Shown here in pieces: positions 54,336 through 63,296 of a stretch of DNA of 64,000 bases. Source of the stretch: an uncultured Lentisphaeria bacterium (GTDB lineage Bacteria > Verrucomicrobiota > Lentisphaeria > Victivallales > UBA1829); contig CAJKAR010000022.1 in the NCBI GenBank assembly GCA_905197955.1, forward strand, positions 1 through 64,000, given 5' to 3'. Position 1 is the stretch's first letter; every line of letters starts with the position of its first letter. The notes beneath the pieces were generated by a model. The model was not told where the DNA came from, made no database searches, and saw nothing but the letters and a program-made list of their open reading frames with translations. The position numbers and the translations under genes are program-made.

Positions 54336-55301
54336 ATGACGGCTTATCTGCAAATCTGCGGCGGACTGATCGGACTGATTCTGCTTTACTACGGGGCGGA
54401 ATTTCTGGTCAAAGGAGGAGTGAACATCGCAACCCGCCTGAAAATTTCCCCGCTTGTGATCGGACTTACCCTGGTGGCATTTGCCACGAGCGCACCGGAA
54501 CTGGTGGTCAGTGTGGATTCCGCACTGAAAGGAATGGGCAACATCAGCATCGGCAATGTGGTGGGGTCGAACATCTGCAACATCACGCTGATTCTGGGAC
54601 TCTGCGCGGTCATCACGCCGCTGAGAGTCAACCGGAAGCTGTTCCGTCTGGATGTGCCGGCGCTGATTCTTTCCTGTCTGGTGTTTGCGGGATTCTGCTA
54701 TTACACAAAAGGGATCAACCGCTGGCAGGGACTGCTGTTTGTGATCGCCATTATCGCTTACACGGTCTGGAGCATCGCAAAAGCGAAACAGATCGAAAAG
54801 AAGAACATGAAGATTGCGCATGATGCGGAAGAAAAGTTCGGATCGGAACGGGAGTTTCCCGTAACGCTGGCGCTTGTGCTGATCGCGGCGGGACTCGCGG
54901 GACTGATCGGCGGAGCGAAACTGTTTGTCGGATGCGCCGTCTACATTGCGAAGGCGCTGTCGGTCTCCGATGCGGTAATCGGACTCACGATTGTGGCAGT
55001 CGGAACGAGTCTTCCCGAACTGGCGACCTCGGTGGTTGCGGCAATCAAGGGAGAGAAGGATATCGCGATCGGCAATGTGGTCGGATCGAACATTTTCAAC
55101 GTTCTGGCGATCATGGGACTGGCTCCGCTGTTCCGTCCGCTTCACGCTCCGGGAATCAGTCCTGTGGATCTCGGATTGATGGTCTTCTGTACGCTGGTTC
55201 TGTATCCGATCATGAAGACCGGATACAAAATTTCGCGGAAAGAGGGCATTTTCCTGCTGCTGGTCTATATTGCCTATACGATCTGGCTGATCCTGCAATA
55301 A
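54336..55301 (+). CDS. Na+/Ca2+ antiporter (CaCA family, YrbG-like)
   Basis: A 321-residue inner-membrane protein with about ten helices in two inverted halves. The alpha repeats are visible: LTLVAFATSAPELVVSVDSA, then GNISIGNVVGSNICNI in the first half; LTIVAVGTSLPELATSVVAA, then KDIAIGNVVGSNIFNV in the second. The Glu in each PEL motif binds the cation. A charged cytoplasmic loop (about 148-170) separates the halves. It exchanges sodium or protons for calcium. CGGAGAACTT precedes the ATG; 101 bp separate it from the macrodomain gene. Confidence 0.91.
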   Translation: MTAYLQICGGLIGLILLYYGAEFLVKGGVNIATRLKISPLVIGLTLVAFATSAPELVVSVDSALKGMGNISIGNVVGSNICNITLILGLCAVITPLRVNRKLFRLDVPALILSCLVFAGFCYYTKGINRWQGLLFVIAIIAYTVWSIAKAKQIEKKNMKIAHDAEEKFGSEREFPVTLALVLIAAGLAGLIGGAKLFVGCAVYIAKALSVSDAVIGLTIVAVGTSLPELATSVVAAIKGEKDIAIGNVVGSNIFNVLAIMGLAPLFRPLHAPGISPVDLGLMVFCTLVLYPIMKTGYKISRKEGIFLLLVYIAYTIWLILQ

Positions 55302-55310
55302 CCTCCCGCT

Positions 55311-58300
55311 TCAGGGAAGAAGCACGGTATCCATCCACTTTCCGGGAGACTTCGAATCGCCGACTCCCGGAGTCAGCTCCAGATAACCGATCCGTTTTCC
55401 CTGCTCGTGCAGGTTGACAATGATACTGCTGCGCATAAGACTGCCAGCACGCAGCTGGAACGGACTGACCGCCTGTCGCGGAAACGCCGCTTCATAGACG
55501 GTTTTCCCGGCTTCCGTCCGCACGGCAAACCGGACTTCCGGCACGATGCCGGGCGCTTTCATGAGACTGTCATACACAGCGCTGGAACCGGTCCGGCGGA
55601 AAACAACAGGCTTTCCTGCAACCATGCCGAGACTGTATTCGAAATCATCATCGCTGAACGCCAGATCGTTCGGTTTTCCGTTGTGGAGCGGATCCAGACA
55701 GAGCTGGAAGCTGTCGTACAGCCAGACATTTCCCGGTTTCCCGGCATCCGGGTTGGCATTCAGAGAATCTTTGAACACAGAGACAGCCACATAGAAGAAG
55801 TTATCATCCCATGCATAGCGGAGTTCGGAGCGCACCTTCTTTTCTTTCTCTCCCCAGAGAGCTTTCTCCAAAACGACCGCATTCTTCTGATTGAGCACAA
55901 CCGGCGTTCCGACGGGCCAATCGGACAGATCACCGTCGATCGTCAGAGCTTTGTTTGTCTTCGGCACCGTGACCGCAGCAAGATTCAGCATTATTTTTTT
56001 GCTTTTTCCATCCGGCAGGAGAATGGAAAGAGCGATTTTACGGGCCGCGGTCGAAACCGGCTCCCGGAGTCGGAAAGAGACACTGCGGAGTTCTTCCGGA
56101 TTCAGAGCGGGAAGGAGTTGTTCGACAGGACCGTCGATCATGGAACGGTCTTCGACGCGGATCCGGATTCTGTCCAGTTTTTTCGTTCCAAGATTGCGGC
56201 AGTTGACGCGGAACTCATTTGGAGCGATCACCTGAGCTTCCGCCATCATGTTTTTTCCGGAAGTTTCGCGGATCTCCGCCCGACGGATCAGCGCTTCGAG
56301 TTCAGACGCAGAGAGGCTGGATTCCAGATAGACCGGGAATTCGCCGACGGAGAAGGATTTTTCCGGATTCCATCGGCTTCCGACCATATCATAGAGACGG
56401 ACTTTTTTCGCATCCTCGGCTTTGAGTTGGAATGTTGCGTCGCCCCCGTTGAATTTCCAGAAGACGGCGGTGCGGGAGTTTCCTTTGTCGAAGAGGAATG
56501 CGCGGTAGTTGTAACCGAGTTTGATCCGTCCGGCAGGTTTTCCGTAACCGATCCGGTCGGCAGCGTTGCGCATGGCGAAGAGAAGCGGAGCCGGCATCAC
56601 CGCTCCATCGGTCTCACGATTCCCCATATAAAAGCAGTTCCAGCCGATGCCGGACCGCCACATTGAGATTGCAAAGTGGCTATAGGAGCTCAATCCGTTC
56701 CCGAATCCGAGCAGCATATTCCGGAGATCGCGGGCAGAGGAGATCCGGACATAATCGATCATTTTATTGCCGGGCAGAAGCGGCGGCTGAACGTTTCCGG
56801 CTTCTGTGGCATAGTGTTTCAGTTCCGGTTTGTAGCGGTTGATCAGACGGCGAACCGCCTGGACATCTTCTCCATAATCCGGAGCTTCCGGTTCCTTCCG
56901 GTACGGATGTTCGGTAACGATATCCAGATATTCGGCGCCGCCGTCTGCCAGAGCCCCTTCCAGCCAGGCAAAATCGGTTCTGCATGCCGCAGGTCCGGCG
57001 ATTTTCACTCCGGGAGCCTCTTCCCGGACAATCCTGCTCATCGCGGCAATCCATTTCCGGTTTTCCTCAAGAGACATGAATAAATTTGCCTCATTTTCCG
57101 TTTCCAGAATTGTGATCTTCGATCCATATTTCCGAATCCATCCGCGGAACTCCTGAAGAAGCTGCTCCATGGTCAGAGAAGGATTTTTTCTGCGCTGGGA
57201 TGTAATACTGTAATTCATCAGGACATCGAATCCCGCATCAAAGAGAATCGCGGCATTCTGAAACGTGGATTCCCGGTGCGACGACGAAGCTCCTCCCATC
57301 CGGACCATGCCGATTCCGAACCGCTTCAGGAAGGGGATCAGTTCCCGGACATTCTGTCCCGATGGAACCTCAAGCGAAAAGCGTTTGTTCAAACCGGATT
57401 CAGCTTCCGCTATGCCAAGATAGAAGGTCCGTTCCGAAAGTTTCCCATCCGGAGTCTGCACTGAAAAAATAAGATTCAGAGGTCCCCGCAAGTTTTCCGG
57501 CAGTTGAATGGAAAATGATTCCCTGCACAGTTTTGCTTTTTTTAAGACGGGAAAACGCGTTCCGGAACGCATAACTGTCTTTCCGAAAAAATTCTCCACG
57601 CGATAGGAAAGCTTTGCCTTGACCGCCTGGTTGGAAACGCCTTCCAGTTCCAGCTCGGCACGGATAGGCTTTCCGGGGGCGTAAAGATGACTGTCCTGGT
57701 CAAGTAGAGCTTTGCGGAAGTAAACACAGGGACGCTCGCGAAACTCCCCTTTCCCGCCGAGAAACACACCGGCATTGTCCATCCAGACCGTCGTATTGTG
57801 CGGGATCGTAACTTTCGGGATCACCAGTCCGGGCGGTGTATGAAAGGTCTGAAGAAGATTTCCCTGCGTTCGAAAATCCTTTCCCATCTGCCCCCATACG
57901 GGAACATAGAGCTCATACTTTTTCCACTCGGTACCGATCCCGATCTTTTTTATATTTCCAATTCCATTTCCCAGAGTCAGCTCCAGTGCGGCTTCCGTGG
58001 GACGATCCGCCTTCAGATAAATGGAAAAGCAGATCGGCTTCCCCGGTACATACGGAACCGGTTCAAACAGAAAAATACCTCCACGAGTGGAAGGAAGACG
58101 TGGAGCATTGATACGGAAACGATACGAATACTTCCCCTCATAGACCTGTTCGGAATCCAGAGCAAGATCCACGGTATAAGGATCTTCCCATTGCAACTTC
58201 CAGTCCAGATACTTCCCGGTCACCGCATCCATCTTAAATGAAAACGGCAGATACATCGTCCCGTCAAATCCGTTTTCCGCTCCGCCGTTCGCGAGGTGAT

Positions 58301-58910
58301 TCACAGAGGAATCCACCTCCTTCTCCTGCTCGGTCTCCGTGAAAAAACGCGGAGCAGCGATCGAGAAACTTCCCGCACTCTGAATCACGGCAACCATCCA
58401 GAAATTCTTCATATCCTCCGGCATCGTGTCGCGAATTACGAGCTTTTGAGATTTCCCGTCCAAAATGAACTCATGATGCGTAATAAAATGCCGGTTGCCT
58501 CCGGTCCGCGTCCCCTCAAAACGGAGAATCATCCGCGCACCCGCCGGTCCCTTCACCGGAAGCTCAAAACAGTTGAACCGGCGCGGAAATACTGAGAATG
58601 CGGATAACGCAGCCTCCGATACCACCGGACCGTAAAAACGGAGAACAACTTTTTTCTTCGGATCGGCTTCCCGGAAAAACGCCTCCGTATTCAAAAAAAT
58701 CTGCGACTCCCGAATCTCCGGCGAAAGCATCGCAATCCCGTCGGCAGGAACCGTCAGGATCCTTGCGGCAACTCTTCCGCCCCCCCGAACAACGACCTCT
58801 TTTCCCGCATTTTTCAGAACCGCTCCGGAAAAAGAAACTTGCCCCCCCCGGAGAACCGTACAAAAACTCCACAGCAAAAGAACGGATAGAACAACACGAT
58901 GAAACAACAT
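55311..58910 (-). CDS. secreted GH-A hydrolase with CBM9-like tail
   Basis: A 1199-residue exported protein. The ATG at 58910 has AAGGAG 9 nt upstream and is followed by signal peptide MLFHRVVLSVLLLWSF; an ATG at 58949 would overlap the pilin gene. The N-terminal 500 residues are beta-rich, with a CBM4/9-like region (NHLANGGAENG, YVPGKPICFSIYLKADRPTE). A TIM barrel then shows acid/base E607 in ETENEANLF and nucleophile E703 in YATEAGN, as in GH39/GH79-like clan A enzymes. The last 200 residues (LTIDGDLSDWPVGTPVV) resemble CBM9/DOMON. Last gene of a four-gene operon. Confidence 0.8.
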   Translation of the reverse strand: MLFHRVVLSVLLLWSFCTVLRGGQVSFSGAVLKNAGKEVVVRGGGRVAARILTVPADGIAMLSPEIRESQIFLNTEAFFREADPKKKVVLRFYGPVVSEAALSAFSVFPRRFNCFELPVKGPAGARMILRFEGTRTGGNRHFITHHEFILDGKSQKLVIRDTMPEDMKNFWMVAVIQSAGSFSIAAPRFFTETEQEKEVDSSVNHLANGGAENGFDGTMYLPFSFKMDAVTGKYLDWKLQWEDPYTVDLALDSEQVYEGKYSYRFRINAPRLPSTRGGIFLFEPVPYVPGKPICFSIYLKADRPTEAALELTLGNGIGNIKKIGIGTEWKKYELYVPVWGQMGKDFRTQGNLLQTFHTPPGLVIPKVTIPHNTTVWMDNAGVFLGGKGEFRERPCVYFRKALLDQDSHLYAPGKPIRAELELEGVSNQAVKAKLSYRVENFFGKTVMRSGTRFPVLKKAKLCRESFSIQLPENLRGPLNLIFSVQTPDGKLSERTFYLGIAEAESGLNKRFSLEVPSGQNVRELIPFLKRFGIGMVRMGGASSSHRESTFQNAAILFDAGFDVLMNYSITSQRRKNPSLTMEQLLQEFRGWIRKYGSKITILETENEANLFMSLEENRKWIAAMSRIVREEAPGVKIAGPAACRTDFAWLEGALADGGAEYLDIVTEHPYRKEPEAPDYGEDVQAVRRLINRYKPELKHYATEAGNVQPPLLPGNKMIDYVRISSARDLRNMLLGFGNGLSSYSHFAISMWRSGIGWNCFYMGNRETDGAVMPAPLLFAMRNAADRIGYGKPAGRIKLGYNYRAFLFDKGNSRTAVFWKFNGGDATFQLKAEDAKKVRLYDMVGSRWNPEKSFSVGEFPVYLESSLSASELEALIRRAEIRETSGKNMMAEAQVIAPNEFRVNCRNLGTKKLDRIRIRVEDRSMIDGPVEQLLPALNPEELRSVSFRLREPVSTAARKIALSILLPDGKSKKIMLNLAAVTVPKTNKALTIDGDLSDWPVGTPVVLNQKNAVVLEKALWGEKEKKVRSELRYAWDDNFFYVAVSVFKDSLNANPDAGKPGNVWLYDSFQLCLDPLHNGKPNDLAFSDDDFEYSLGMVAGKPVVFRRTGSSAVYDSLMKAPGIVPEVRFAVRTEAGKTVYEAAFPRQAVSPFQLRAGSLMRSSIIVNLHEQGKRIGYLELTPGVGDSKSPGKWMDTVLLP

Positions 58911-58938
58911 GCAGCAAATCTCCTTGTTTTCTTTGATT

Positions 58939-59712
58939 TCAATCTTCAATAAAATTATCGGAAAAACCGTCGCTATAAGAGAGAACGGAAAAACGGCCTT
59001 TCCAGACTTTTTTCAGTCCGACATGGGAATCCAGATACAGAATATTGGCCGCAAGCGTATGATTCGGCCCGATCTGCAGAGAGCTGCCCAGAAAATTTTC
59101 CCGGTTCGCCGCACTGAATCCGCAGATGGATTCCTGAAAACGGGCCTTCGATGACGGATCAATGATCCCCTCGTGATCCGTATCGGCAACGGCATAGGCG
59201 GAGGCTGTTTTTTTCAGTTGCGTGATTTTCGGAACATTCACCGGAACTCCTCCAACTCTTTCCCCCGAAAGCCCCTTCACCATGCCGTAACTGAGAACAC
59301 GCCCGTTCTTTTCCGGCGTGTCAAACGGCATCCGTGAATCTGCGGGACAGCGGAAGAGTTTCCAGTACCCGCTCGGACTCCCTCCCGCACCGATCGGAAG
59401 ATTCAGAAACGAAACCCCGTAGGAATATTCCCAGTAATAGTTGTTCCGATACGCCTCGTTCGGCGGACAGAGATAGCCGTCCCATACGTCGATATACTGC
59501 ATCATTGCCAGACCGATCTGCTTCAAATTCCCTGTACAGGAAATCTGAAACGCTTTCTCCCGCGCGGATTTCAAAGCAGGAAGAAGCAGGGATGCAAGGA
59601 TTGCTATAATGGCAATTACAATCAGAAGTTCCAGCAGTGTGAATGAGAAACAGGACTGAATCGTATTCCGTACTGTCCTCGAAGGATCTTCGGAATCGGG
59701 ATTGTTTTTCAT
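58939..59712 (-). CDS. prepilin-like protein
   Basis: A 257-residue protein. Its prepilin helix [20 protein letters not shown] starts at residue 24 after an unusually long leader. The Glu at mature position 5 is kept, and the residue before Phe is Ser. The tail [15 protein letters not shown] is an altered H-X9-DG box with DS in place of DG. AAGGAG lies 7 nt before the ATG. It sits between the FAD-oxidoreductase gene (36-bp gap) and the large hydrolase (28-bp gap), the same position as in the other loci. Confidence 0.85.
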   Translation of the reverse strand: MKNNPDSEDPSRTVRNTIQSCFSFTLLELLIVIAIIAILASLLLPALKSAREKAFQISCTGNLKQIGLAMMQYIDVWDGYLCPPNEAYRNNYYWEYSYGVSFLNLPIGAGGSPSGYWKLFRCPADSRMPFDTPEKNGRVLSYGMVKGLSGERVGGVPVNVPKITQLKKTASAYAVADTDHEGIIDPSSKARFQESICGFSAANRENFLGSSLQIGPNHTLAANILYLDSHVGLKKVWKGRFSVLSYSDGFSDNFIED

Positions 59713-59748
59713 AAGCGAACTCCTTCCATTTTTTTATTTCAACTCTCT

Positions 59749-61083
59749 TCAGTTCAAATCAGCGCCCCGGATGATCAGTTCCCGGCGGACCTCGCAGCCA
59801 TCCAGATGACAGGGTGGCGTATTCTTCCGGATGGACAGCGCAGCAGCCGCACCTGCGGCCTGCCCAATGCTGCACGCCGGAGGCATAACCCGTGTGCTCG
59901 CATGAATTTCATGAGAGACGGAAATCGGACGTCCTGCAATCAACAGATTGTCCACATCGGCGGCGACAATGCAGCCGTAAGGAATTTCAAAGAACTCATT
60001 AACCCCCATCGCAACGATTTTTGTCCCGCTGCCGGTTGCACTGTGAATGTCGATCGGATAGTTGCACCGGGCGATGGCATCCGGAAAATGCGCCCGATCG
60101 CGGAAGGCCTCGGTATCCAGATACGCCAGACCCAGGATTCTCCGGCTCTCCCGCACACCGATCTCGCTCCCCATGGAGTGAATTCTGGCCTGTTCATAGC
60201 CGGGAACCGAAGAACGAAGCCACTCCACAATCTGCCTCATCTGCCGTCGTCCCTCCTCCTCGGCAAGAGAACGTTCCAGCGGATCCAGCGGAGATTTGCC
60301 GATCACTCGCGTTGCATTGAAATGAACAACATCCTCGTCATAATAGCCGAACCGCAGCAAATCCTCTCGGCAGGTATCGATCACTCCGGCACCTTTTGCC
60401 TCTTCAAAAAGGCGCTGAACCTCCTCCCGGCTGCATGCCTCCGGATTCACATGGGAAAGTTTGAAACAGAGGGTCATCGGCTGACAGAGCCCGTGTTCGC
60501 GATCCCCCATCTCATACCGGCATCCGGCGGCAAGTGCCAAGTTTCCATCTCCGGTGGCATCAATAAAGGTCCGCGCCAGAACGGCTCGAAGTCCGGCTTT
60601 CGTATGGAATACCGCCCCGGTAATCCGCCGACCATCCTGAAGAAGGCGAAACAGAGAAAAATGGTACAGTAGCTGAACGCCCGCCTCCTGACAGAGTTCC
60701 TCCATCGCCAGCGCAGCAATATCCTTCGAAACAATCCGGTTCTTTCCATTTCGATGTTCCACATCGGAACACTCTGCGCGCAGCTCCGGCGGCAGGCTGC
60801 GGTACATTTTCTGAAGCCAATCGATATATACAGGACCGTCCAGAGGTTTCGCATGTTCACGGATTCCATCCGGCGAGTAGTCGTTCGGCATCATCGGAGA
60901 GATCTCCGCATAGGTGGTTGTTCCGCCTAAAGAGCCATGCTGTTCCGCCAGAATCGTCCTGGCTCCGCACCGGGCAGCCATCACAGCGGCGGAGAATCCT
61001 CCGGCTCCGCCTCCGACAACAAGGACTTCTGTTTCCGCAATCACCGGAATCGTTTCACAAATTTGAAAATCCACTGTTTTCAT
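59749..61083 (-). CDS. FAD-dependent oxidoreductase (PF12831-type)
   Basis: A 444-residue protein. The FAD-binding Rossmann loop EVLVVGGGAGGFSAAVMAAR is at about residues 18-37. Then come EQHGSLGGTT, TFIDATGDGNLALAAGC and a C-terminal LLIAGRPISVSHEIHAST with ACSIGQAAGAAAAL, the FAD-dependent oxidoreductase pattern common beside hydrolase genes in PVC and Bacteroidota genomes. The substrate is unknown; a sugar or sugar acid is plausible. No signal peptide. GGAG precedes the ATG at 61083, which overlaps the GH78 stop. Confidence 0.85.
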   Translation of the reverse strand: MKTVDFQICETIPVIAETEVLVVGGGAGGFSAAVMAARCGARTILAEQHGSLGGTTTYAEISPMMPNDYSPDGIREHAKPLDGPVYIDWLQKMYRSLPPELRAECSDVEHRNGKNRIVSKDIAALAMEELCQEAGVQLLYHFSLFRLLQDGRRITGAVFHTKAGLRAVLARTFIDATGDGNLALAAGCRYEMGDREHGLCQPMTLCFKLSHVNPEACSREEVQRLFEEAKGAGVIDTCREDLLRFGYYDEDVVHFNATRVIGKSPLDPLERSLAEEEGRRQMRQIVEWLRSSVPGYEQARIHSMGSEIGVRESRRILGLAYLDTEAFRDRAHFPDAIARCNYPIDIHSATGSGTKIVAMGVNEFFEIPYGCIVAADVDNLLIAGRPISVSHEIHASTRVMPPACSIGQAAGAAAALSIRKNTPPCHLDGCEVRRELIIRGADLN

Positions 61084-63137
61084 TTTTTCTCTCCTTTGCC
61101 CTGTTCTAGTTGCATTTTCAACAGATGATAAAATGGACCGGCGCTCCATGCATGGCAATCGCTCCGAGTATCGGGCCATGGACATTCCGGAAAGGTCGTA
61201 TAGCCTCGTTCCAAAATCATCTCCCAGCGATTCAACAATCTCCGGAAGTCCGCCCGACGATTCAACCGGCGCATCAATTCCAGAAGATAAAACGAAAAAT
61301 ACAGCGAACAGGGCGAAAGACGGGAATCATTCATCACAGAGTCCGCCAACTCCTCCGCTTTTTTCCCCTCCGCCGCACCAGACAGAACCGCCCACGCATT
61401 CACATGCTGACTGTACCACGGCCGGCCGGGAACATCCGTATAAAGATGATCTCTCTCCGAATAACAAACACGATTCACTGCCTCCAGAACCCGTTTTCTC
61501 CGTTCGCCATACATTCTTCCATCCCTTCCCGCCAAAGGCGCAAACACCTCCGCAAGACGGCAGCTTTCCGCATACAGAAGATTCAAAAGCGTTTCCGGAA
61601 GATCTTCCCCTCGATCACTCTTTCCATTCGGCCATCCGGGAACCCAGTCGCTGAAGTTCCAGCCGCCGACTGCACCGATCAAACCGGACTCCTCACGATG
61701 ATTCTCGAAAAACTCCAGAACATCCCGAATTCCATTCCAATGCACGCGGATTACTTCCGCATCCTGAAAAAACGAGTAGTAATCGTCGATCATCATGATC
61801 CAGAAAAGACTGAACGCTGGAATGATCTGCCGGAAATTCGACGGATAGCGCGACATCGTCAATCCGGACCCGATCCGCGATTCATCAAACTGACGGATCG
61901 CCTGTCGTCCAAGTCTGCCATCGCCCGAACCGATGTAGGAGATCAGCGCCTGAATCCGGGTGTCGCCCGCATACTGCATCTGCTCCCAGTACGGACAATC
62001 CTCATAGTGCTCATGCGCACAGCAGCGTGCCGTATGCCATGCCGTCTCGAAAATCCGCTCCAGGACAGGATCTTCCGGCGCTTGAAACGTCACCTTCCGT
62101 TTCAGCGGATAGGCAAGGAAGGAAAAAGAAAGTTCCAGGGATAACGGTTCCGAAAGCTCGAATTCCAGCTCCACATACCGTCCGGAACGGTACCAGAACG
62201 GATTGAATTCCATCTTTCCCTTTGCAAAATGAATCCGGTCGGCATACCCGGATTCCCCGATTCGAGCACCGGGAACCGGCCCGCGGTCCGTACATTTTTT
62301 CCCGTTTTCAAACAAAGCTTCGCCGTATGCGATCCGGAGATTTCCGACGCCGCCATCAGCCTTGAGACAGTACTCATGCGTATAGTACCGTCCCAGATCA
62401 AGAAGAACCGTATGCCGCCCGGCGGAAAGATTTCCCCGCAGAACGCCATCAGACTCAATACGCAAATTCTCTCCACCCCCACTCAGTATGGAGGAAATCC
62501 GGATCGGTTCCGAACGCATCTGCGGAATCCCCGATTCCCGAAGTTTCCTGCGGCTCGGTGGATCGGTCCGGCAGAGTTCCGGAAAACAGGGATAGGCAAT
62601 CTTCTCGGGTGGATTCCAGCGGGAATCATCGTAGGAGAATTCTTTCCAGTGGGCCGTATCCGTTCCGGAAAAAAATTCCTCCATAGGAACAGTCGGAACA
62701 GGATAAGTATGGTTCCAGGCCTCGCTCCACTTCCGCGACCGGCGGGAGGTATCGGCACATGCGCACCAGCGCGCAGGAGTCGAAAGCTCCTCGCCTCCGC
62801 ATTCGCCAAGCAGAAGAAAGGCCGAAGTAAAATGAATCTCGCTCCACGGCACAAGCAAAGCATCGCTCCAATGCAGGACTTCCGCACAAAGCAGATGATC
62901 GCCGGGGCCTATATTCTCTTCATAGCGCTCAAAATGATAATGTTCCAGATCGCCGCGCACAGGCCCGCGCCCAAGCAGTTTTCCATCCAGATACAGATTG
63001 TAACGGCTGTCCGCACTCACGAGAAGACGCAGAACCGACGCCGTTTGCAAATGGAATCGCCTGCGGAACAGCGAATATTCCGTCGTCCCCCCCGAAACCC
63101 GGCACCATAAGCCGGAAAGTCTCCGCAGATCAGTCAT
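61080..63137 (-). CDS. GH78-like alpha-L-rhamnosidase
   Basis: A 685-residue protein without signal peptide. The N-terminal part holds beta domains (RLLVSADSRYNLYLDGKLLG is typical of the GH78 N-domain). The (alpha/alpha)6 barrel begins near residue 370, with HYEDCPYWEQMQYAGDTRIQ, the GH78 acid-catalyst region (usually DCPQRDERxGWTGD). IGAVGGWNFSDWVPGW follows, and WPDTRSDCHAWSAGP is near the end. It likely releases rhamnose or a similar sugar inside the cell. The ATG at 63137 follows AAGGAGAG; a frame open to 63356 crosses the divergent promoter region and was rejected. Confidence 0.82.
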   Translation of the reverse strand: MTDLRRLSGLWCRVSGGTTEYSLFRRRFHLQTASVLRLLVSADSRYNLYLDGKLLGRGPVRGDLEHYHFERYEENIGPGDHLLCAEVLHWSDALLVPWSEIHFTSAFLLLGECGGEELSTPARWCACADTSRRSRKWSEAWNHTYPVPTVPMEEFFSGTDTAHWKEFSYDDSRWNPPEKIAYPCFPELCRTDPPSRRKLRESGIPQMRSEPIRISSILSGGGENLRIESDGVLRGNLSAGRHTVLLDLGRYYTHEYCLKADGGVGNLRIAYGEALFENGKKCTDRGPVPGARIGESGYADRIHFAKGKMEFNPFWYRSGRYVELEFELSEPLSLELSFSFLAYPLKRKVTFQAPEDPVLERIFETAWHTARCCAHEHYEDCPYWEQMQYAGDTRIQALISYIGSGDGRLGRQAIRQFDESRIGSGLTMSRYPSNFRQIIPAFSLFWIMMIDDYYSFFQDAEVIRVHWNGIRDVLEFFENHREESGLIGAVGGWNFSDWVPGWPNGKSDRGEDLPETLLNLLYAESCRLAEVFAPLAGRDGRMYGERRKRVLEAVNRVCYSERDHLYTDVPGRPWYSQHVNAWAVLSGAAEGKKAEELADSVMNDSRLSPCSLYFSFYLLELMRRLNRRADFRRLLNRWEMILERGYTTFPECPWPDTRSDCHAWSAGPFYHLLKMQLEQGKGEKK

Positions 63138-63210
63138 GACAACTCTCCTTCTACCAACTACGATCGTTCTTCTTTCTGCTATTATTATAATGAATTTTCT
63201 AAAAAAAACC

Positions 63211-63239
63211 TTGATAAAATCACCAAAATAAAGTATATT
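63211..63239 (+). promoter_or_regulatory. promoter of the AraC gene
   Basis: TTGATA (63211-63216), 17 bp, TATATT (63234-63239), 57 bp before the ATG at 63297. Confidence 0.5.
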
Positions 63240-63249
63240 CTCACCAAAA
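63220..63249 (+). repeat. direct repeat, probable AraC-protein site
   Basis: TCACCAAAA at 63220-63228 and again at 63241-63249. The 21-bp spacing is two helical turns, the geometry of AraC-family half-sites. It straddles the -10 of the AraC promoter, suggesting negative autoregulation, and lies 83-112 bp upstream of the divergent GH78 start. Confidence 0.55.
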
Positions 63250-63296
63250 AAGAAAAAGAGCTCAGAAAATTTTTTTCTCTCGAAAGGGGAGATGTC

